Assembly (NCBI GenBank): GCA_011365055.1
Contig: RDOG01000011.1
Location: 75,831-139,830 of the forward strand
Length of the DNA stretch: 64,000 nucleotides
Reading direction: 5' to 3'
Source: Promethearchaeota archaeon
GTDB lineage: Archaea; Asgardarchaeota; Lokiarchaeia; Helarchaeales; RDOG01
Within the stretch, counting starts at the first letter, position 1. Each line of letters starts with the position of its first letter. The notes below the pieces were generated by a model that did no database searches, was not told the origin of the DNA, and saw nothing but the letters and a program-made list of their open reading frames with translations. The position numbers and the translations under genes are program-made. Shown one piece after another: positions 10,094 through 19,486 of the stretch.

Positions 10094-10239
10094 ACAAATC
10101 CCTCATTATTTAAAAGATGATTTAATTTTTTTTCAATTATTATTAAAGATATTTAATAATTATAGAAATATGACTATTTAGATTAAAAATGAATTACGAA
10201 ATAAAATTAAAATTAATTATTTAGAAAGAAGGTTTTTTT

Positions 10240-10803
10240 ATGAGAATAATTGGGATATCAACAAGTCCTCGTAAAAATGGAAATACTACTTTTATGATAA
10301 AGCATGCTTTAGAAATGATCAAATCGTGTGAAACAGAATATATTTCTTTAAGTGAATTAGAAATAAAGCCATGTTCAAGTTGTGATGCGTGTAAGGAAAA
10401 ACCAGAGTGTATAATTAAAGATGGAATGGAAAACATATATCCAATTTTAAAACAAGCAGATGGAATAATCATTGGCAGTCCCGTGTATTTTGGAAATATG
10501 TCTGCACAATGTAAAGCTTTGATTGATAGAACATTAGTATTAAGACGACATGAAATGGCGTTAAAAGATAAAGTTCTAGGAGTCTTAGCGGTGGGAAGAT
10601 CAAGAAATGGTGGTCAAGAATTAACCGTAATGTCTATTCATAACGCATTTTTAATACATGAATGCATAATAGTAAGTGATCAAACAACAGCACATTTTGG
10701 GGGTTTGGTAGTAGAACCTGCAAATAAAGACGAACTTGGTTTAAAAACGGTCGAAAATCTAGCAAAAAAAGTAGAAGAATTAGTAATTAAGCTGAATAGA
10801 TGA
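10240..10803 (+). CDS. Iron-sulfur flavoprotein (Isf/NADPH-dependent FMN reductase-like)
   Basis: 187 residues, flavodoxin-like fold. The N-terminal phosphate-binding loop is STSPRKNGNT, and a compact cysteine motif CSSCDACKEKPEC (CX2CX2CX5C) follows near residue 47; GSPVYFGNMS is the second FMN-binding loop. This is the signature of the Isf family, which carries FMN and a 4Fe-4S cluster and passes electrons from ferredoxin to acceptors such as O2 or peroxide. The gene is divergent from the preceding operon and followed after 9 bp by a small ORF with its own GGAG site. Confidence 0.85.
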   Translation: MRIIGISTSPRKNGNTTFMIKHALEMIKSCETEYISLSELEIKPCSSCDACKEKPECIIKDGMENIYPILKQADGIIIGSPVYFGNMSAQCKALIDRTLVLRRHEMALKDKVLGVLAVGRSRNGGQELTVMSIHNAFLIHECIIVSDQTTAHFGGLVVEPANKDELGLKTVENLAKKVEELVIKLNR

Positions 10804-10812
10804 GGAGATGAA

Positions 10813-11049
10813 ATGTCTGGCGAAATTGTAGATTTATTAAAGGATTTACTTTATGTAAATACGATAATTGCTGTTGAAGTCCTTCAAATTACAGAAAATA
10901 GTTCAAAAATTGCTCGAAAGTCTGATATAATTCCACCTCAATGTATCGAATCCCATGGAAAAATAAGAGAAAAACTTATTGGATTATTAGAAAAGCATTT
11001 CCAAACAAATAACTTTAAAGATCTTTCAGATCATGCTTTAAAGCATTAA
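10813..11049 (+). CDS. Small unrecognised protein downstream of Isf
   Basis: 78 residues, mostly helical, with no recognised domain. It starts 9 bp after the iron-sulfur flavoprotein behind a clear Shine-Dalgarno (GAGGAGATGAA before the ATG), so it is very likely translated and co-transcribed. There is one cysteine (PPQCIES). Role unknown; possibly a small partner of the flavoprotein. Confidence 0.6.
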   Translation: MSGEIVDLLKDLLYVNTIIAVEVLQITENSSKIARKSDIIPPQCIESHGKIREKLIGLLEKHFQTNNFKDLSDHALKH

Positions 11050-11259
11050 TTCATATATTTTTTTATTTCATTAGCTTTTTTTTTATGTAATGCGTAATTA
11101 TAAGAACTTAGATTATTTTGTATTTATGAAAAAAAGGAAGAATTTTTATACAATTTTTAATTATCGAACTTAAGAAGCACAAACCGATTTTTTAACAAGC
11201 TAATAAAATCGAAAAAAACCAATTATAATTATGTTTTCGATACTTATTAAGGAGATTGG

Positions 11260-11967
11260 ATGTCAACAAAGAATATAGAACTCTATGATTTGCATATACA
11301 CACCGAATGGTCAGATGGTGACGATCCCGTTGATACAGTAATTAAAACCGCTGAAGATAAAGGTTTAAAAGTAATTGGAATCTGTGATCATTTATCAGAG
11401 ATTAAAGCCTCGGTACCATTTGAACCAGAAGGAATACAAGATTATATTACTGAAATTAGAGAATGCGCTGAGAATTATAAAAAAGTACAGGTCTTTATCG
11501 GTTTAGAAATAGATTTTTTCCCAATTGAAGAAAAGGGAATAGATCTCAAGGTATTAAAAGATTTTGACTATTTATTGTTTGAAGATGCAACAAAACTTCA
11601 AACATTGAAAAAATTGTCAACTTGGGCTAAAGAATATCAGAATAAAAATAAAAACCCTTTAATTGGGATTAGTCATCCTAATTTGAGATGGCCAGATCCT
11701 TTAATGGATAAAATGCTTGAATTTATTTCTGATGCGCACCTCTTCTTAGAATTCAATGCTAATTATACAAGTAATTATGAAGAAGCAAAAAACACGGAAA
11801 TTTACGAAAAACTAAAAAATTTAAAAAATATTAAATTCTCAATATGCTCTGATTCACATTCAATTAGTACGATAGGTAACTTTAATTATGCATGGGAATT
11901 TTTAGAAGGACTTGGATTCGGTCCACTCGAAGATCGCCTTCCGGAGTTATTTAAAATTAAATCTTGA
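11260..11967 (+). CDS. PHP-domain phosphoesterase
   Basis: 235 residues, cytosolic. PHP metal motifs are visible: DLHIHTEWSDGDDP near the N-terminus, GICDHLSE, a central GISHPN and a C-terminal CSDSHS. Family members are histidinol-phosphatase-like or nucleic-acid-related phosphoesterases; the substrate cannot be told. It is preceded by an AAGGAG site and its stop overlaps the first possible start of the coiled-coil gene that follows, so the two are coupled. Confidence 0.8.
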   Translation: MSTKNIELYDLHIHTEWSDGDDPVDTVIKTAEDKGLKVIGICDHLSEIKASVPFEPEGIQDYITEIRECAENYKKVQVFIGLEIDFFPIEEKGIDLKVLKDFDYLLFEDATKLQTLKKLSTWAKEYQNKNKNPLIGISHPNLRWPDPLMDKMLEFISDAHLFLEFNANYTSNYEEAKNTEIYEKLKNLKNIKFSICSDSHSISTIGNFNYAWEFLEGLGFGPLEDRLPELFKIKS

Positions 11968-11969
11968 AC

Positions 11970-13121
11970 ATGGGAATTATTTTGGCAAAGAAAAAGAAAA
12001 TAAAATTAAGTCTAGAAAATTTAAAGGATTTCGATCCTGAACCTCAAAATGTTATAGAAAATGGTGTTTACATCCCAAATAAGAATGATGATGACAATAA
12101 TGAAGAATTATTTATTGAAAATGGTTCTGATACAACAGATACAGAGTATTTAACTCCGAAGGAAGAAATTTTATATAAACAAATGGAAAAATGGAAAGTT
12201 GCTTTAAGCATAAATAGAAAAATGCAAGAGGATTCTCAAATAAAAGTCAATGAGTGGAAATCAAAACGAGATGAGTTGAAAGAAGAAATAAAAGGATTTA
12301 GAGCTCAAGCTTTAGAGGCAAAGAAGAAGCGAGATGCTATAAACGAGGAGATAACTAAATTCAAAAACGATAGAAATGAAATTAATAATAAAACTCAAGA
12401 ATTTAAAACAAAACGTAACGAATTATACTCAAAAACAAAAAAGCTAAGAAAAGAACTCACGAATGTTTTATCAGAAAAAAAGGAATTAAAAGCACAACTT
12501 GATAAAGTTCAAAAAATCCAAAAGAAAATTGACCAGATGGAATGGGTCCATCAAACAAAACCAATGAGTTGGGAAGAAGAGAAGCAAATAATGGAGAGAA
12601 TTGAATCATTATATGCTGAATTACAAAAATTCGACGAAGTTCAAAAACAAATAGAACTTTCCGAAGAATTAAATCTTAAATTTAAAGCCATTGATGAACT
12701 TAAAAATGAAGCAAGCAAATATCACGAATTAATGCTTCAATGTGTTAGAGATTCAGAAGAAATTCATCAGGGTTTAATAAAAAAAGTCAAAGAAAGTGAA
12801 CAATATCATAATGAAATGAGTGCAAAATTCTCTAAATGTGATAATTTAAGAATAGAAGAGAAAAATGCACATCAAATAATGGTTGAATCACTAAGAGAGC
12901 TTGATTTACTGAAAAAAGGTAGTGATCAAGCAAAAAAAGAAATTGACCGTATGAAAAAGAAATTAAGTACAGAAAAGAAAAAATTCGGTTCAAAGAAAAA
13001 CAAGAAATTCGAACGTTCATTAGATCTTAAAGCAAAAAATGCGCTTGTAAAGTATAAAGCAGGCGAAAAATTAACTTTTGAAGAATATCAAATTCTCATG
13101 AGAAGAGACTTGCTTAAATAA
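11970..13121 (+). CDS. Archaeal coiled-coil protein (COG1340-like)
   Basis: About 383 residues from ATG at 11970; the in-frame TTG at 11964 is an alternative start. From about residue 70 to 350 it is an almost continuous charged coiled coil with repeated kRdel/KRNEL patterns, and it ends in a short conserved-looking motif, YKAGEKLTFEEYQIL. This fits the widespread archaeal family of uncharacterised coiled-coil proteins (COG1340), encoded here between a PHP phosphoesterase and Elp3. Function unknown; the proximity to tRNA modification and translation genes may be meaningful. Confidence 0.75.
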   Translation: MGIILAKKKKIKLSLENLKDFDPEPQNVIENGVYIPNKNDDDNNEELFIENGSDTTDTEYLTPKEEILYKQMEKWKVALSINRKMQEDSQIKVNEWKSKRDELKEEIKGFRAQALEAKKKRDAINEEITKFKNDRNEINNKTQEFKTKRNELYSKTKKLRKELTNVLSEKKELKAQLDKVQKIQKKIDQMEWVHQTKPMSWEEEKQIMERIESLYAELQKFDEVQKQIELSEELNLKFKAIDELKNEASKYHELMLQCVRDSEEIHQGLIKKVKESEQYHNEMSAKFSKCDNLRIEEKNAHQIMVESLRELDLLKKGSDQAKKEIDRMKKKLSTEKKKFGSKKNKKFERSLDLKAKNALVKYKAGEKLTFEEYQILMRRDLLK

Positions 13122-13154
13122 TTTTGTTATTTTTATTTATATTGGCGAAGAATT

Positions 13155-14765
13155 TTGAATGAAACTTCAAAGGCTTCTCGTGAAATTATATTAAAAATAA
13201 TTAGTGGGCAAATTAAAACAAAAAACCAATTAGAAAAAGAGAAAAAAAAACAAAGTAAAAAATACTCTTTTCCTAGAATTTTAAAAAATTCTGATGTTTT
13301 GAGCAATGCGTATGAAGATGAAAGAGAATTAATAGTTGGCATTTTACGTAAAAGACCTACCAGAACAATTTCAGGCGTTTCTGTTGTAGCAGTTATGACT
13401 CAACCTTATAAATGTCCGCATGAAACTGCACCGTGCCTTTATTGTCCGGGAGGACCGAAAGATCGCGAAATTGGAACGCCTCAAAGCTATACAGGGTTGG
13501 AACCTGCAGCATTACGAGCTATTCAAAATAATTATGATCCATTTGAACAAACAAAATCACGTTTAGATCAATTAACAGCAATTGGACATCCAATAAGTAA
13601 AATTGACTTAATTATTATGGGAGGAACTTTTTTTGCACATCCTATAAATTATCAAAAGGATTACATAAAGGGATGTATTGATGCTGTTATTAATAAACGG
13701 ACTAAAAATCTTGAGGAATCTATTAAAATTGCAGAAAAATCTCCAAACAGGTTAATTGGTGTCACTTTAGAAACAAGACCTGATTGTTGTTCAATTCAAG
13801 ATTTAGATAGAGCTTTGGATTGGGGAGTAACAAGAATAGAAATAGGTGTTCAAACTTTAAATGATGAAATTTTCAAATATGTTAAGCGAGGTCATGGCAT
13901 AAATGAAGTTATTAATGCATTTCAGGTTTTACGAGATCATTCATTCAAGGTGACAGCACATATGATGCCTTTTCTTCCGAATTCAACACCTGAAATTGAT
14001 TTTGAAGTATTTAAAATACTTTTTACAGATGAAAGGTTCATTCCTGATGAAATCAAAATTTATCCAACGCTTGTTGTAGAAGGAACTGAATTATATAAAT
14101 TATGGAAAAATAAAGATTATATCGCGCCTACAAACGAAGATGTCATCGATTTCATTGTAAAAATTAAGGAAATAGTTCCAAAACATGTACGCATCAAAAG
14201 AATTCTTAGAGATATTCCAGCTTATAAAATTTTAGCAGGACCAAAAAAAAGCAATTTAAGAGAATTAGTTTGGGAAAAAGCCAATAATTTAAACATCAAA
14301 TGTAAGTGTTTAAGATGTCGGGAAGTAGGTCATCTTTATAATAAATTTAAAATCTCACCTAAAATTGAGAATATAAAAATGACAACCACAAAATATGATG
14401 CATCAAAAGGGATTGAATATTTTTTAGCATTTGAAGATATTGTACAAGACATCATCATTGGATTTTTAAGATTAAGATTTCCATCTGAGAAGGTTACACG
14501 TCCAGAAATTATTAGAAATAAAACATCCTTGGTTAGGGAACTTCATGTTTATGGTCCAGAAATGGAATTGGGACAATTTAAATCCATGGCGTGGCAACAT
14601 CAAGGATATGGAGCTCGATTATTAGAAGAGGCAGAAAGGATTAGTTGTGAAGAGTTAGATTGTAAAAAAATTATGGTTATTAGTGGAATAGGTGCCCGAG
14701 AATATTATCTTAACCATAATTACAAATTAGACGGACCATTTGTATCAAAATTAATTAAAAATTAA
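13155..14765 (+). CDS. elp3: Elp3, tRNA U34 carboxymethyl-modifying radical SAM/acetyltransferase
   Basis: 536 residues; catalytic subunit of Elongator, which acts alone in archaea and installs the cm5 side chain on wobble uridine of tRNA. The radical SAM domain has cysteines at about 87, 94 and 97 in CPHETAPCLYCPGG, followed by QSYTGLEPAALRAI, IIMGGTF and ETRPD. The C-terminal GNAT domain shows RELHVYG and HQGYGARLLEEAE for acetyl-CoA binding. Length is typical for archaeal Elp3. The start is TTG at 13155, with no better in-frame start upstream. It ends 4 bp before the convergent aIF-1A gene. Confidence 0.95.
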   Translation: MNETSKASREIILKIISGQIKTKNQLEKEKKKQSKKYSFPRILKNSDVLSNAYEDERELIVGILRKRPTRTISGVSVVAVMTQPYKCPHETAPCLYCPGGPKDREIGTPQSYTGLEPAALRAIQNNYDPFEQTKSRLDQLTAIGHPISKIDLIIMGGTFFAHPINYQKDYIKGCIDAVINKRTKNLEESIKIAEKSPNRLIGVTLETRPDCCSIQDLDRALDWGVTRIEIGVQTLNDEIFKYVKRGHGINEVINAFQVLRDHSFKVTAHMMPFLPNSTPEIDFEVFKILFTDERFIPDEIKIYPTLVVEGTELYKLWKNKDYIAPTNEDVIDFIVKIKEIVPKHVRIKRILRDIPAYKILAGPKKSNLRELVWEKANNLNIKCKCLRCREVGHLYNKFKISPKIENIKMTTTKYDASKGIEYFLAFEDIVQDIIIGFLRLRFPSEKVTRPEIIRNKTSLVRELHVYGPEMELGQFKSMAWQHQGYGARLLEEAERISCEELDCKKIMVISGIGAREYYLNHNYKLDGPFVSKLIKN

Positions 14766-14769
14766 GACT

Positions 14770-15129
14770 TTAAGTTATTGTTATGTCATCCCGAACGATA
14801 TATCCATTTTTCTCGAGCCAACGGGCTTGAGATTTATTATATCTCATAATTATATCGCCCCTTTCATCGGATTGCATATCCTGCCAAGGTTCTACAAGAA
14901 CCCAATCATCAATCCTGATCCACTGCCGTTTCCGAATTTTTCCTCTGATACGGCAATTTCTAACTTTTTGATCCAAACATTGTACCTTCATCCATCCCCC
15001 TCCTGAATTTGCTAATACAATACCAAGTACTTCATTTGGACTAGGAGTCCTTATTCTTCGAACTACAAATTCAGCCTCAGAATTACTATTTCTTCCTTTT
15101 GAATTCTTTTTTTTATCTTTCTTACCCAA
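14770..15129 (-). CDS. eif1A: Translation initiation factor aIF-1A
   Basis: 119 residues. A basic N-terminal tail (KKDKKKNSKGRN) precedes an S1/OB-fold typical of eIF1A, with GWMKVQCLDQ, RCRIRGK-like RNRIRGKIRKR positions (here NCRIRGKIRKRQWI) and WVLVEPW. It binds the ribosomal A site during initiation. It is convergent with elp3 and monocistronic in this window. Confidence 0.93.
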   Translation of the reverse strand: MGKKDKKKNSKGRNSNSEAEFVVRRIRTPSPNEVLGIVLANSGGGWMKVQCLDQKVRNCRIRGKIRKRQWIRIDDWVLVEPWQDMQSDERGDIIMRYNKSQARWLEKNGYIVRDDITIT

Positions 15130-15302
15130 TAAATCATCACACTTTTTTTAATGAAGAATTATATTCATTTAATATTTTATTATTTAGAAAATAAAAATCC
15201 TTAATATAGTTTATTGAAGAAACGATAAAATTTGACGTGTTAAAAAAAAAAATATCATTATTTTATGAATTAATTTTTAAAAAAAAGGAAAAAAAAGAAA
15301 AA

Positions 15303-16475
15303 TTACATTCTTTCTAAGAGAAATCCAGTAATATCTTGAACTTTTAGCTTGGATTTAGTAGCATTTGCTGCGTCTGTCAAATTAGTCACGCAAAATGGGC
15401 ATGATGTTAATAATATCTCAGCACCTGTTTTTTCTGCTTCTTCAATTCTTTCTGAAGAAATTTCGACAGCCCAATCCTTAAAACCTGATTTTACACCTCC
15501 ACCAGCACCACAACACCAAGCACGCTCTTTATTGCGAGGCATCTCAATAAATTCAACGCCAGGACATGCTTCGATGATTTTTCGGGGAGAATCGTAGACT
15601 CCAGAATGTCTACCTAAATGGCAAGGATCGTGATAAGTCACTTTTGCTTTGATTTCTTTTTCAATTTTTAACTTTCCTTCTTTTACTTGTTCGACTAAAA
15701 AATCTGTTATGTGTTGAACTTCAAAATTTAAATTTTTGCCTAAAATCTTAGGAAAATCGTTTTTTATTGTCTTATAACATCCTGCACAAGATGTAACGAC
15801 CTTTTTTGCTCCAACTTTATCTGTTACAACGCTTACATTATGTTCAATAAACTTATTAATTCCTTTGACTTGACCAGTTCTAAGCAGAGGAGAACCACAA
15901 CACCATTCATCTGGTGTAATCGCTACATTAGCACCAATTTTATTAAATATTTTAAGTGTATTTTGAGCAATTTGGTTTTGTCGATAAGATGAAGTACATC
16001 CTACAAAATACATAATATCTGCTTTCTCTGCGACCTTTAAATCTCCAATCCATTTGAGACGAGCTTCGTGAGGTTCTTTATATGGATTATTATTTGCGTC
16101 AATCGATTCCTTAAATCCTTTTTGATTTTCAAGTGGACCAGCTCCCGCCTCAACGGCAGCTTCTCTCAAACATTCGAAGATTTCAACCATATGATCCGAA
16201 ACTGCATTCTCACAGATATGTTCACAATTTCCGCATGTAGGACATGCAAATATTTTCTGAACTACCGAATCAGAGAAATCGATCTTCCCTTCAATAAGAT
16301 GTTTAGCGATCCAAATTTTACCACTACCAAAATAAGATTCGAATTTGAATTTAGATCCAGCAGGGCAACTTTTTTCATGATCAATTTCATAAGGAAGCCA
16401 TTTACAAGTACTGCACTTTACGCAGTCATATACATATTTTTTAATTTTGTCCAATGATGATGCCATATATTTCAA
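15303..16475 (-). CDS. CCG-domain iron-sulfur oxidoreductase subunit (GlcF/HdrD-like)
   Basis: 390 residues. An N-terminal dicluster ferredoxin region (CVKCSTCKW ... SCP and CPTCGNCEHIC) is followed by two CCG domains: CCGSPLLRTG with CAGCYKT, and DPCHLGRH with CCGAGGG and CPFC. Such proteins are the Fe-S subunits of glycolate/lactate-type dehydrogenases and of HdrD, relaying electrons from a flavin partner. The partner is the FAD oxidase encoded 6 bp upstream in the same direction. It is clearly paralogous to the 50.5-51.7 kb protein (shared YFVGCTSSYR and CCGSPLLR) but lacks that protein's insert. The electron acceptor is not shown. Confidence 0.85.
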   Translation of the reverse strand: MKYMASSLDKIKKYVYDCVKCSTCKWLPYEIDHEKSCPAGSKFKFESYFGSGKIWIAKHLIEGKIDFSDSVVQKIFACPTCGNCEHICENAVSDHMVEIFECLREAAVEAGAGPLENQKGFKESIDANNNPYKEPHEARLKWIGDLKVAEKADIMYFVGCTSSYRQNQIAQNTLKIFNKIGANVAITPDEWCCGSPLLRTGQVKGINKFIEHNVSVVTDKVGAKKVVTSCAGCYKTIKNDFPKILGKNLNFEVQHITDFLVEQVKEGKLKIEKEIKAKVTYHDPCHLGRHSGVYDSPRKIIEACPGVEFIEMPRNKERAWCCGAGGGVKSGFKDWAVEISSERIEEAEKTGAEILLTSCPFCVTNLTDAANATKSKLKVQDITGFLLERM

Positions 16476-16481
16476 CTCCTA

Positions 16482-17981
16482 TTATTCTGGCATTAAAGAC
16501 CAACGTCCAGGATTAAGGATCCAATTTGGATCAAGAGCACCTTTTATTTTTTTTGCCATCTTTATCCAATTTGGATCAATTCGTTTTAACACTTTCTCTG
16601 CAGCCCAAGAAGGACACTTATAAGGAATTGCCCCCACTTCATCAAGAATAAAATCAACGATCTCTTCATTTAATTTTCTTACCGCTTTATTGTCTTTTGG
16701 TTTTTGGAAGGGAATTAAGTAGCGAATTACCATAAAATGTCCAGAATCCATCATTTTCGTGAATATCAAAGGTGTAAATCCATGTTTCTCCATAATTTCA
16801 TATCCACCTCTATATCCCTTTCTAAAACTAGATATAGGGGCAAAAGTTCCAATCCATGACATTCCAGCTCCAAGTTGTTGGTCATCTTGTTTTATACCAG
16901 ATCTATATTCCATAAAATTAGCATTATAGACCGCACTTAATGGAAGTTCTAAAATATTACTGTATTTTCCAAGAAGATTTATGGGCATAAATTGAATCGG
17001 CTTTTTAGGATTAGTGCTATGTTTATTTGCAAGCTCTTGAAGGATTTTTACTCTCGTAGCTTTATCCTTTTTATTATAAGCAAATGTATAAATACCTGAA
17101 ATTGCCACGGGATCATTTTGGTTAAGTTCTCGAACAGGATGTTTTTCACCACCCATCATCATAACGGTTTGGAAAGAAAAGTTGAAATCACCTTGAATCA
17201 AATCTGTTTTTGTAAGTGCAGTTAAGAAATTAAACATATCTTCTTCATTGAAATAAAGAACAAAGTTCTTTTCAATGATAGGAGGTTTTGGGAGCATTTT
17301 AACTGCTATTTTTGTTGCGATTCCAGTCATTCCTTGCCAACCAACAAATAATCCTGACATCTCTGGCAAAGGATATTTCATATTCCAATGATCAGTCTTT
17401 GTCATAGCACACGAACCAATTTTAGTAATTTCGCCAGTTGGAAGCACAGCTTCCAACCCAACTATGAAATCACCCATGCTCCCGTACCGATAACTATATT
17501 CAGTTAAGCCCTCTAGTAATGCATTAGCCATTACTGATGTATGAGGTGGAGAGAAAGCATATGAATACATAAAATCAGGATGATTTTTATCAAGATAAAC
17601 TTTTAATTTTCCAAAACTTACATTTGGTTCTACAACGATATACTTGCTATTTTCATCTGCTTTAATAATTCTATCCATTCTTTTTAAATCTATTACAATT
17701 CCACCACGCATTGGTATAGTCAAGCCACCAATATTCGCAGCAGTAATGTAAGGCACAACAGGAATTTTAGATTTGTTCGCAATTAAAAGAATTTTTTGTA
17801 TCTCCTCGGGGGTATTAGGCATGGCTATTGCATCGGGTAATCTTGGCTCTTCTTCAGTCATATCGGCTCCATAAATCAATAAGTCTTCTTTGTCGGTCGA
17901 TACAAATTCTTTGCCAACGGTATTTTGTAGATCTTTTATGATCTCGTCATTAACTTCTCCATATTCTACCATAAAATTCAC
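16482..17981 (-). CDS. FAD-linked oxidase (VAO/GlcD-like)
   Basis: 499 residues of the vanillyl-alcohol-oxidase/PCMH FAD family. The FAD-binding half includes MPNTPEEIQKILLIANKSK, IVIDLKRMDRIIKAD and VVEPNVSFGKL; the C-terminus ends in the family's DPNWILNPGRW motif. These enzymes oxidise 2-hydroxy acids or phenolic alcohols in the cytoplasm and pass electrons to a partner, here the CCG Fe-S protein immediately downstream. ATG at 17981 gives the full N-terminus; an ATG 9 bp further in is also possible. Substrate unknown. Confidence 0.85.
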   Translation of the reverse strand: MNFMVEYGEVNDEIIKDLQNTVGKEFVSTDKEDLLIYGADMTEEEPRLPDAIAMPNTPEEIQKILLIANKSKIPVVPYITAANIGGLTIPMRGGIVIDLKRMDRIIKADENSKYIVVEPNVSFGKLKVYLDKNHPDFMYSYAFSPPHTSVMANALLEGLTEYSYRYGSMGDFIVGLEAVLPTGEITKIGSCAMTKTDHWNMKYPLPEMSGLFVGWQGMTGIATKIAVKMLPKPPIIEKNFVLYFNEEDMFNFLTALTKTDLIQGDFNFSFQTVMMMGGEKHPVRELNQNDPVAISGIYTFAYNKKDKATRVKILQELANKHSTNPKKPIQFMPINLLGKYSNILELPLSAVYNANFMEYRSGIKQDDQQLGAGMSWIGTFAPISSFRKGYRGGYEIMEKHGFTPLIFTKMMDSGHFMVIRYLIPFQKPKDNKAVRKLNEEIVDFILDEVGAIPYKCPSWAAEKVLKRIDPNWIKMAKKIKGALDPNWILNPGRWSLMPE

Positions 17982-18125
17982 CTAACATGTTATATATTAA
18001 AAAAATCATAATTTTTAATTAGTAATTTGTAATCCAAATCGATTTATGACTATGTAATATTCTATATTTATATCATCTTGAAATTATCTGAATTATTTAA
18101 ATTAGAAATTTTTTCGAGATTTATC

Positions 18126-18743
18126 TTAATTTATTTTCTTAATTATAGTTTCCAAGTCGTCCGCAATAGGAGGTCGTATTTTAATTAATTTCAAAGGTTC
18201 TTTTAAGTCCAAATTACGTTCATAACTTAAGAATATGACAGCATTTTCATTTTCTTTTAGATCGATTGCCATCCACGTTGAAATATATTCATCACGTTCC
18301 TTTAAAGAATCCAAATAGAATTGCAAATCAATTTGGGTACCTTCTAATGATGTCATCCCTTCCAACCAAGCAAGACTTTCATTTAATAGAACTTCATCTT
18401 CGGTTTTTTGTAAAGTTGCCTTTTTTTCTAACAAATAATCGAGAATTTTCTTGTAGGGAGGAACAGTTTTCAAGATTTTTTCAACAATTTCTAATGCAAC
18501 CTCAGAACCTATATCTAATGCTTCAAAATAAATTTTATTTATAAAAATTGAATTCTTTTCTAGCGTTTTAATATAATTTAGAACATAATTACAATATTCT
18601 TCCAATTTTTTATAATATTCCTCTTTTATGGATTTGTCCTTGAATATTGCTGCAAAAAGTTTTATTTCAAAGACTTTTTGAAATTCATTAGGATCACTTA
18701 TTGATTTTAATTCAATTTTACCTAAAGGTGTTTTTTCATTCAT
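18126..18743 (-). CDS. Unrecognised 205-residue soluble protein
   Basis: No family recognised. The sequence is largely helical and acidic, with no transmembrane segment or cysteine motif. Its start overlaps the stop of the PAP2-like membrane gene by 4 bp, so the two are translationally coupled in the EamA - PAP2-like - 205-residue operon. A regulatory or accessory role at the membrane is possible but not shown. Confidence 0.6.
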   Translation of the reverse strand: MNEKTPLGKIELKSISDPNEFQKVFEIKLFAAIFKDKSIKEEYYKKLEEYCNYVLNYIKTLEKNSIFINKIYFEALDIGSEVALEIVEKILKTVPPYKKILDYLLEKKATLQKTEDEVLLNESLAWLEGMTSLEGTQIDLQFYLDSLKERDEYISTWMAIDLKENENAVIFLSYERNLDLKEPLKLIKIRPPIADDLETIIKKIN

Positions 18744-19486
18744 TTTTTATCTCCATCTTCATATTCAATATCTGGAAACTTGTCACGGATGATAAATACG
18801 ACAAATTCAATTAAGATTAACGAACTTATAACAACAGTTGTTAATAAAACATCATAAATGAAAAAATAGATTAGCGGTACAAAAATCCCAATAACTGTTC
18901 CAGAAATTAGCTGTGGAATTGTATGACCTTTTGATTCCCATCGAGCCCAGAAAATTAAAGGAAGAAAACAATAAAGAAGAAACCAAAGATGACCTAGAGT
19001 TAAATATATTATCATTATCGAGCCCGTTCCTCCAGACATATGCATGGATGTTTTGAATTTTGTAGGTCCGAATGTAAGAACACAATCAAAGATATTAATT
19101 AATAAAAGAACGTTTATAAATTGAAAAAAGGGAATCATGTTCAATTGGAATGATTGTTGGATAATAAAATAAGAGCCAAATGCAACGAAATAAGTGATAA
19201 ATGCAAGAATAAACATTATCCATCGATGTTCTCTTAAAACACCAGCACCTTTAACTCTGACTTTTCTTTTTTTAACAAATTCTAGATATACATAAACAAG
19301 TGATAGAGATGGAATAATTAAAAAGAATAGAGAATTTAAGAGATCAAGGATAATTATTGGAATTAATGAAGTTGTAATGGTTCTTGCAAATGTAATATAA
19401 GCGATTATCTGAAAAGGAGTTATAGTTATTAGTGATACAACTCTAGCGATTTTTTCCCTGGTTGTTCTTTCATTCTTTTGTTCCAT
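18740..19486 (-). CDS. PAP2-like integral membrane phosphatase
   Basis: 248 residues with about six hydrophobic helices. The motifs KTSMHMSGGTG and, about 35 residues later, ARWESKGHTIPQLISG correspond in spacing and chemistry to the lysine/histidine and R...H catalytic blocks of archaeal PAP2-type lipid phosphatases. By family it would dephosphorylate isoprenoid or lipid phosphates. Its start lies inside the end of the EamA gene (17 bp overlap). The assignment is moderate because the first motif is not canonical. Confidence 0.6.
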   Translation of the reverse strand: MEQKNERTTREKIARVVSLITITPFQIIAYITFARTITTSLIPIIILDLLNSLFFLIIPSLSLVYVYLEFVKKRKVRVKGAGVLREHRWIMFILAFITYFVAFGSYFIIQQSFQLNMIPFFQFINVLLLINIFDCVLTFGPTKFKTSMHMSGGTGSIMIIYLTLGHLWFLLYCFLPLIFWARWESKGHTIPQLISGTVIGIFVPLIYFFIYDVLLTTVVISSLILIEFVVFIIRDKFPDIEYEDGDKK

